A DNA stretch of 64,000 bases from Aristaeella hokkaidonensis. Lineage in GTDB: Bacteria > Bacillota > Clostridia > Christensenellales > Aristaeellaceae. Location: contig NZ_CP068393.1 of the NCBI RefSeq assembly GCF_018128945.1, positions 558,001 through 622,000 of the forward strand. Direction: 5' to 3'. The notes under the pieces are model-generated. The model worked only from the letters and a program-made list of their open reading frames with translations. It did not search any database and had not been told where the DNA came from. Each line of letters begins with the position of its first letter. The first letter of the stretch is position 1. Both the position numbers and the translations under genes were made by a program. Below, piece after piece: positions 61,027-64,000 of the stretch.

Positions 61027-64000
61027 ATGAAAAAGAATTCTCGGGTGCTTTGGGTGCTGGCGGGGATCGTCGTCTGCCTGCTTATCTGTGCGGTGATTGG
61101 TTGTGCAGTCTTTGAAAAAAACGGAAGGGTTGCAATTGATGAGGAGCACTTTCCGGATGCGGCCCTGCGGGAAGCTGTGACTGAATACGACCAGAACCAG
61201 GATGGTATACTCGGCGTAAAAGAAGCGAACAAGGCAGAGTATATTAACGTGCATAACAGGAACGTGACAACGCTTCAGGGGATAGAATACCTGCGCGGGC
61301 TGAAAGAACTATCCTGTTATGAGAATGAACTGACCGAACTGGATCTCAGCCGGAACACAAGACTGGAAAGGCTGAACTGCCTTGGCAATCAGCTGACAAA
61401 GCTGGATGTGAGCCGGAATACCGAACTTGTCGACCTGAACTGTAACTATAACCAGATAGAAAGCCTGGATATCAGTCATCTCAGGAAGCTGGAACACCTG
61501 CTTTGCTATAAAAACCATCTGACAGAACTGAATATAAGCGATAGTTCTGTCCTTGCGGCACTGGCTCGTGAGAACGAACCTGAGGAGGAAGACAACAAGC
61601 TGATGTGGGAAAAGCGGGAAAACGGGAAAGCCATTCTCGCAGAACTGCGTGTTGACGAAAATGTAGAAGTGATCATAGGGGAAGGACAGAAAAGAACGGC
61701 ATCCGGGAACGGAAATCAAAAAGGAGTCAGGATTAATTCAGAGCACTTTCCGGATATGGAGCTCTGGAAGACTGTGAAGAAATATGACCGGGATGACAAT
61801 GGATACCTCAGCAGGGAAGAAGCTGAAAGTGCCGTTGTGATCGACCTGCAGGAGAAGAACGTGGAAAGCCTGAAGGGAATTGAACACCTGACCGCACTGG
61901 AGACGCTGAACTGTGAAAACAACAAACTGACTGAACTGGATCTGAGCCTGAATACAGAGCTGAAAAGTCTTAACTGTGGTAATAACCAGCTGACGGCACT
62001 GAATGTAAAAGAGAGTGCGCGGCTGGAAAACCTGTCCTGCGAAAAAAATAAACTGACAGAACTGGATCTGAGCGGGAATCCGGCACTGGTGAAACTGGAG
62101 TGCAGTGAGAACCGGCTGGCGAAGCTGGATCTGAGCCAGAATACGAACCTGGTCAGTTTGTATTGTATAGAAAACTTCATAGAAGAAATAGATCTGAGCC
62201 GGAATACTGAACTGACAGAGGTGTATCTCCAGTATAACAGGCTGAAAAAGCTGGATGTGAGTGGATGCCTAAAGCTGACGGAACTATACTGTTCGATTGG
62301 AAACATTGAGGAGCTGAATGTGAGCCGGTGTCCGGAACTGAAAGTGCTGCATTGTTATGATAATGCACTGAAGGAACTGGATCTGAGCCGAAACCTAAAA
62401 CTGAAAGAGCTTTATTGCTCAAGCAACAAATTGACGGAACTGGATATAAGCAAAAACGCGGAACTGGAGAAACTGTTTTGTTTTTCGAACAACATCAGTG
62501 AGCTGGACATCAGCAGCTGTCCGGATCTTCAGGTACTTGACTGTGAGAATTGCGCACTGGCTGAGCTGGATATCAGCGGCTGTAAAGCGATTGCTGATCT
62601 GACAGAAAACAATGAGCCGGAGATGATCAGGGAAACCCTGGAATGGAGCACCCGGGACGAAGACAGAAGGTATGTAACCGCCCTGGTGCTGAACTGGAGT
62701 ACGAAGATCCGTAAGGGTAACGGAGAATACGTGGAAAGCGGGGTTCCGGAGCCTGTATATGTGAAGATTGACGAGGTGAATTTTCCGGATCGCGCTCTCC
62801 GGGAATGTGTGAGCCGGTATGACCTAAGCGGGGACGGACTGCTGGGCGAGTTTGAGAACTCCAGAATTACGGAAATAACAATTGGAGAAGAAAAAATAAC
62901 AACCCTGAAGGGTATTGAGTACCTGACGGCTTTGACATATCTTTACTGCGACGATAATGAACTGACAGAACTGGACGTAAGCCGGAACACTGAACTGACA
63001 TATCTGTCCTGCAACAATAATAAACTGAAGACTCTGGACTTGAGCCAGAACACTCAATTGACAGAGCTTTACTGTTATGGGAATGAAATGACAGAACTGG
63101 ACTTGAGCCGGAACACTGAACTGACAGATATTAATTGTGCCCGGAATAAGCTGGTAAAGCTGGATGTGGGCGAAAACACTAAACTGGAAGAATTGCAGTG
63201 TAATGATAATCAAATTCCGGAACTGAACGTAAACAATCATCCCGGAATGAAAAGGATGATCATATCCAGGAACCAGCTGACGAAGCTGGATACCAGCGGC
63301 TGCCATGATCTGGAATGGTTATGGTGCGATCAAAACAGACTGGCAGAACTGGACGTGAGCACCAATCCAGAATTGAGAAATTTGCTATGCAGATCCAATG
63401 GAATGAGAAAACTGATAATAAGCAATAATACCAGACTGGAGGAGCTTGAGTGCACAGGGAACCAACTGACAGAACTGGATATCAGCTCCAACCCGGTGAT
63501 GATTACGCTGTTTGAGAACGGAAATCCTACAGAAACGGATGAGGGCGGACTGCTATGGATTACCAGGTATGGATGGGGCAGTAAAGTGCTGCAGACCGAC
63601 AAAAACGTGATAGTGTATACGGGAAACGGTACAACAGCAAAGACGGAAAAAAAAGAAAACAAAGGGGCATATCCGGAAATCCTGTATGACGATATCAAAA
63701 GAATCCTGTGGGATTTCTTCTGCAAATGGGCACAGGGTGACGCGGATAATATGCCTGAAAGTTTTATGCCAGAACAAAGGGTCCGGATGGAAAAAACAAA
63801 GGCGCTTGTCAGGGAACTGATGGAAAGCGGAATACCGCTGAGTTACCAGATCAACAGCGTGGAAGGAAAAACCGGAGATGACAGACTGAAGTATACCTGT
63901 ACGGTGTTACTGGATCATGAAGACGGAACATTACAATATGAGAAAATGATAATCGAGCTGATGAAAGGCGGTTCAAACAGGGGTGTGTTCTACTATATTG
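61027..64000 (+). CDS. Exported leucine-rich repeat protein, runs off the window
   Basis: Open from ATG 61027 (GGGAGA 6 bases upstream; an ATG two codons earlier is too close to it) to the right edge, 991 residues without a stop. A membrane or signal helix at about 7-27 ends in a Cys. Three blocks each open with an HFPDxxLxxxVxxYDxxxDGxL segment, an EF-hand-like calcium loop, at about residues 38, 237 and 580. Each is followed by tandem 21-residue repeats (LTELDLSxNxxLxxLxCxxN). After about residue 860 a non-repeat domain (YDDIKRILWDFFCKWAQGD) begins that resembles NTF2/DUF4878-like modules. Likely a surface protein. Confidence 0.88.
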   Translation, partial: MKKNSRVLWVLAGIVVCLLICAVIGCAVFEKNGRVAIDEEHFPDAALREAVTEYDQNQDGILGVKEANKAEYINVHNRNVTTLQGIEYLRGLKELSCYENELTELDLSRNTRLERLNCLGNQLTKLDVSRNTELVDLNCNYNQIESLDISHLRKLEHLLCYKNHLTELNISDSSVLAALARENEPEEEDNKLMWEKRENGKAILAELRVDENVEVIIGEGQKRTASGNGNQKGVRINSEHFPDMELWKTVKKYDRDDNGYLSREEAESAVVIDLQEKNVESLKGIEHLTALETLNCENNKLTELDLSLNTELKSLNCGNNQLTALNVKESARLENLSCEKNKLTELDLSGNPALVKLECSENRLAKLDLSQNTNLVSLYCIENFIEEIDLSRNTELTEVYLQYNRLKKLDVSGCLKLTELYCSIGNIEELNVSRCPELKVLHCYDNALKELDLSRNLKLKELYCSSNKLTELDISKNAELEKLFCFSNNISELDISSCPDLQVLDCENCALAELDISGCKAIADLTENNEPEMIRETLEWSTRDEDRRYVTALVLNWSTKIRKGNGEYVESGVPEPVYVKIDEVNFPDRALRECVSRYDLSGDGLLGEFENSRITEITIGEEKITTLKGIEYLTALTYLYCDDNELTELDVSRNTELTYLSCNNNKLKTLDLSQNTQLTELYCYGNEMTELDLSRNTELTDINCARNKLVKLDVGENTKLEELQCNDNQIPELNVNNHPGMKRMIISRNQLTKLDTSGCHDLEWLWCDQNRLAELDVSTNPELRNLLCRSNGMRKLIISNNTRLEELECTGNQLTELDISSNPVMITLFENGNPTETDEGGLLWITRYGWGSKVLQTDKNVIVYTGNGTTAKTEKKENKGAYPEILYDDIKRILWDFFCKWAQGDADNMPESFMPEQRVRMEKTKALVRELMESGIPLSYQINSVEGKTGDDRLKYTCTVLLDHEDGTLQYEKMIIELMKGGSNRGVFYYI

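Overview
The window looks like chromosomal DNA of a Gram-positive gut or rumen Clostridia member. G+C is in the fifties by eye. Almost every gene has a strong AGGAGG-type ribosome binding site, GTG and TTG starts occur, and intrinsic terminators are plentiful. Family content agrees: BspA-type leucine-rich repeat (LRR) surface proteins, LytTR-DUF3021, DUF2975-XRE, an ECF transporter S component, PadR, an AmmeMemoRadiSam locus, and a GH3 enzyme with the permuted domain order known from rumen Clostridia. The lineage (possibly Christensenellales/Aristaeellaceae-like) is a guess. No tRNA, rRNA, CRISPR array, prophage or insertion sequence was recognised.

Layout. 0-10 kb: the end of an LRR protein, a diguanylate cyclase coupled to a kinase-like protein, a MalY/PatB lyase, a LytTR-DUF3021 operon flanked by two copies of a tandem-hairpin repeat, secreted SH3 and hypothetical proteins, and an iron-sulfur protein with a PadR regulator behind a perfect operator. 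10-24 kb: MFS and MATE efflux pumps, an ECF S component, pyruvate kinase, a DUF2975-XRE operon, methyltransferase and peptidase genes with decayed duplicates, and a polyphosphate:AMP phosphotransferase. 24-35 kb: a permuted GH3 glucosidase behind a MerR-type promoter, a KaiC-like/PPDK fusion, a UPF0178-GNAT fusion, an ECF sigma factor with a long extension, and a methyltransferase behind a leader peptide and attenuator. 35-47 kb: phosphoesterase, HAD hydrolase, thioredoxin-like protein, AmmeMemoRadiSam genes, a manganese-type CDF exporter, a barstar-like protein and a large BspA-type LRR protein.

47.9-52 kb is the most unusual region. Five tandem paralogues of a small secreted cysteine-rich protein lie among three copies of what looks like an undescribed small-RNA gene on the minus strand. 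Each copy has a tandem TTAAG-box promoter, a hairpin with a palindromic CGGCCG loop, a variable hairpin, a pyrimidine-rich segment that could pair with Shine-Dalgarno sequences, and an intrinsic terminator.

52-54 kb holds an AT-richer two-gene cassette (MazG-like pyrophosphohydrolase overlapping a GIY-YIG/DUF2075 helicase) that resembles mobile defence modules. 54-64 kb has peptidase T and a cluster of envelope genes: three paralogues with a PGEVILNG-like motif, a SecD-head/SurA-like lipoprotein, and an LRR protein that runs off the window.

A regulatory thread links distant parts. Four promoters (12588, 48003, 57476, 60936) share a WalR-like box, TTTACA-N5-GTTACA, always 8 bases before the -35 and with an 18-base spacer. 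Three of them lead to envelope genes. This suggests a common response regulator for surface functions.
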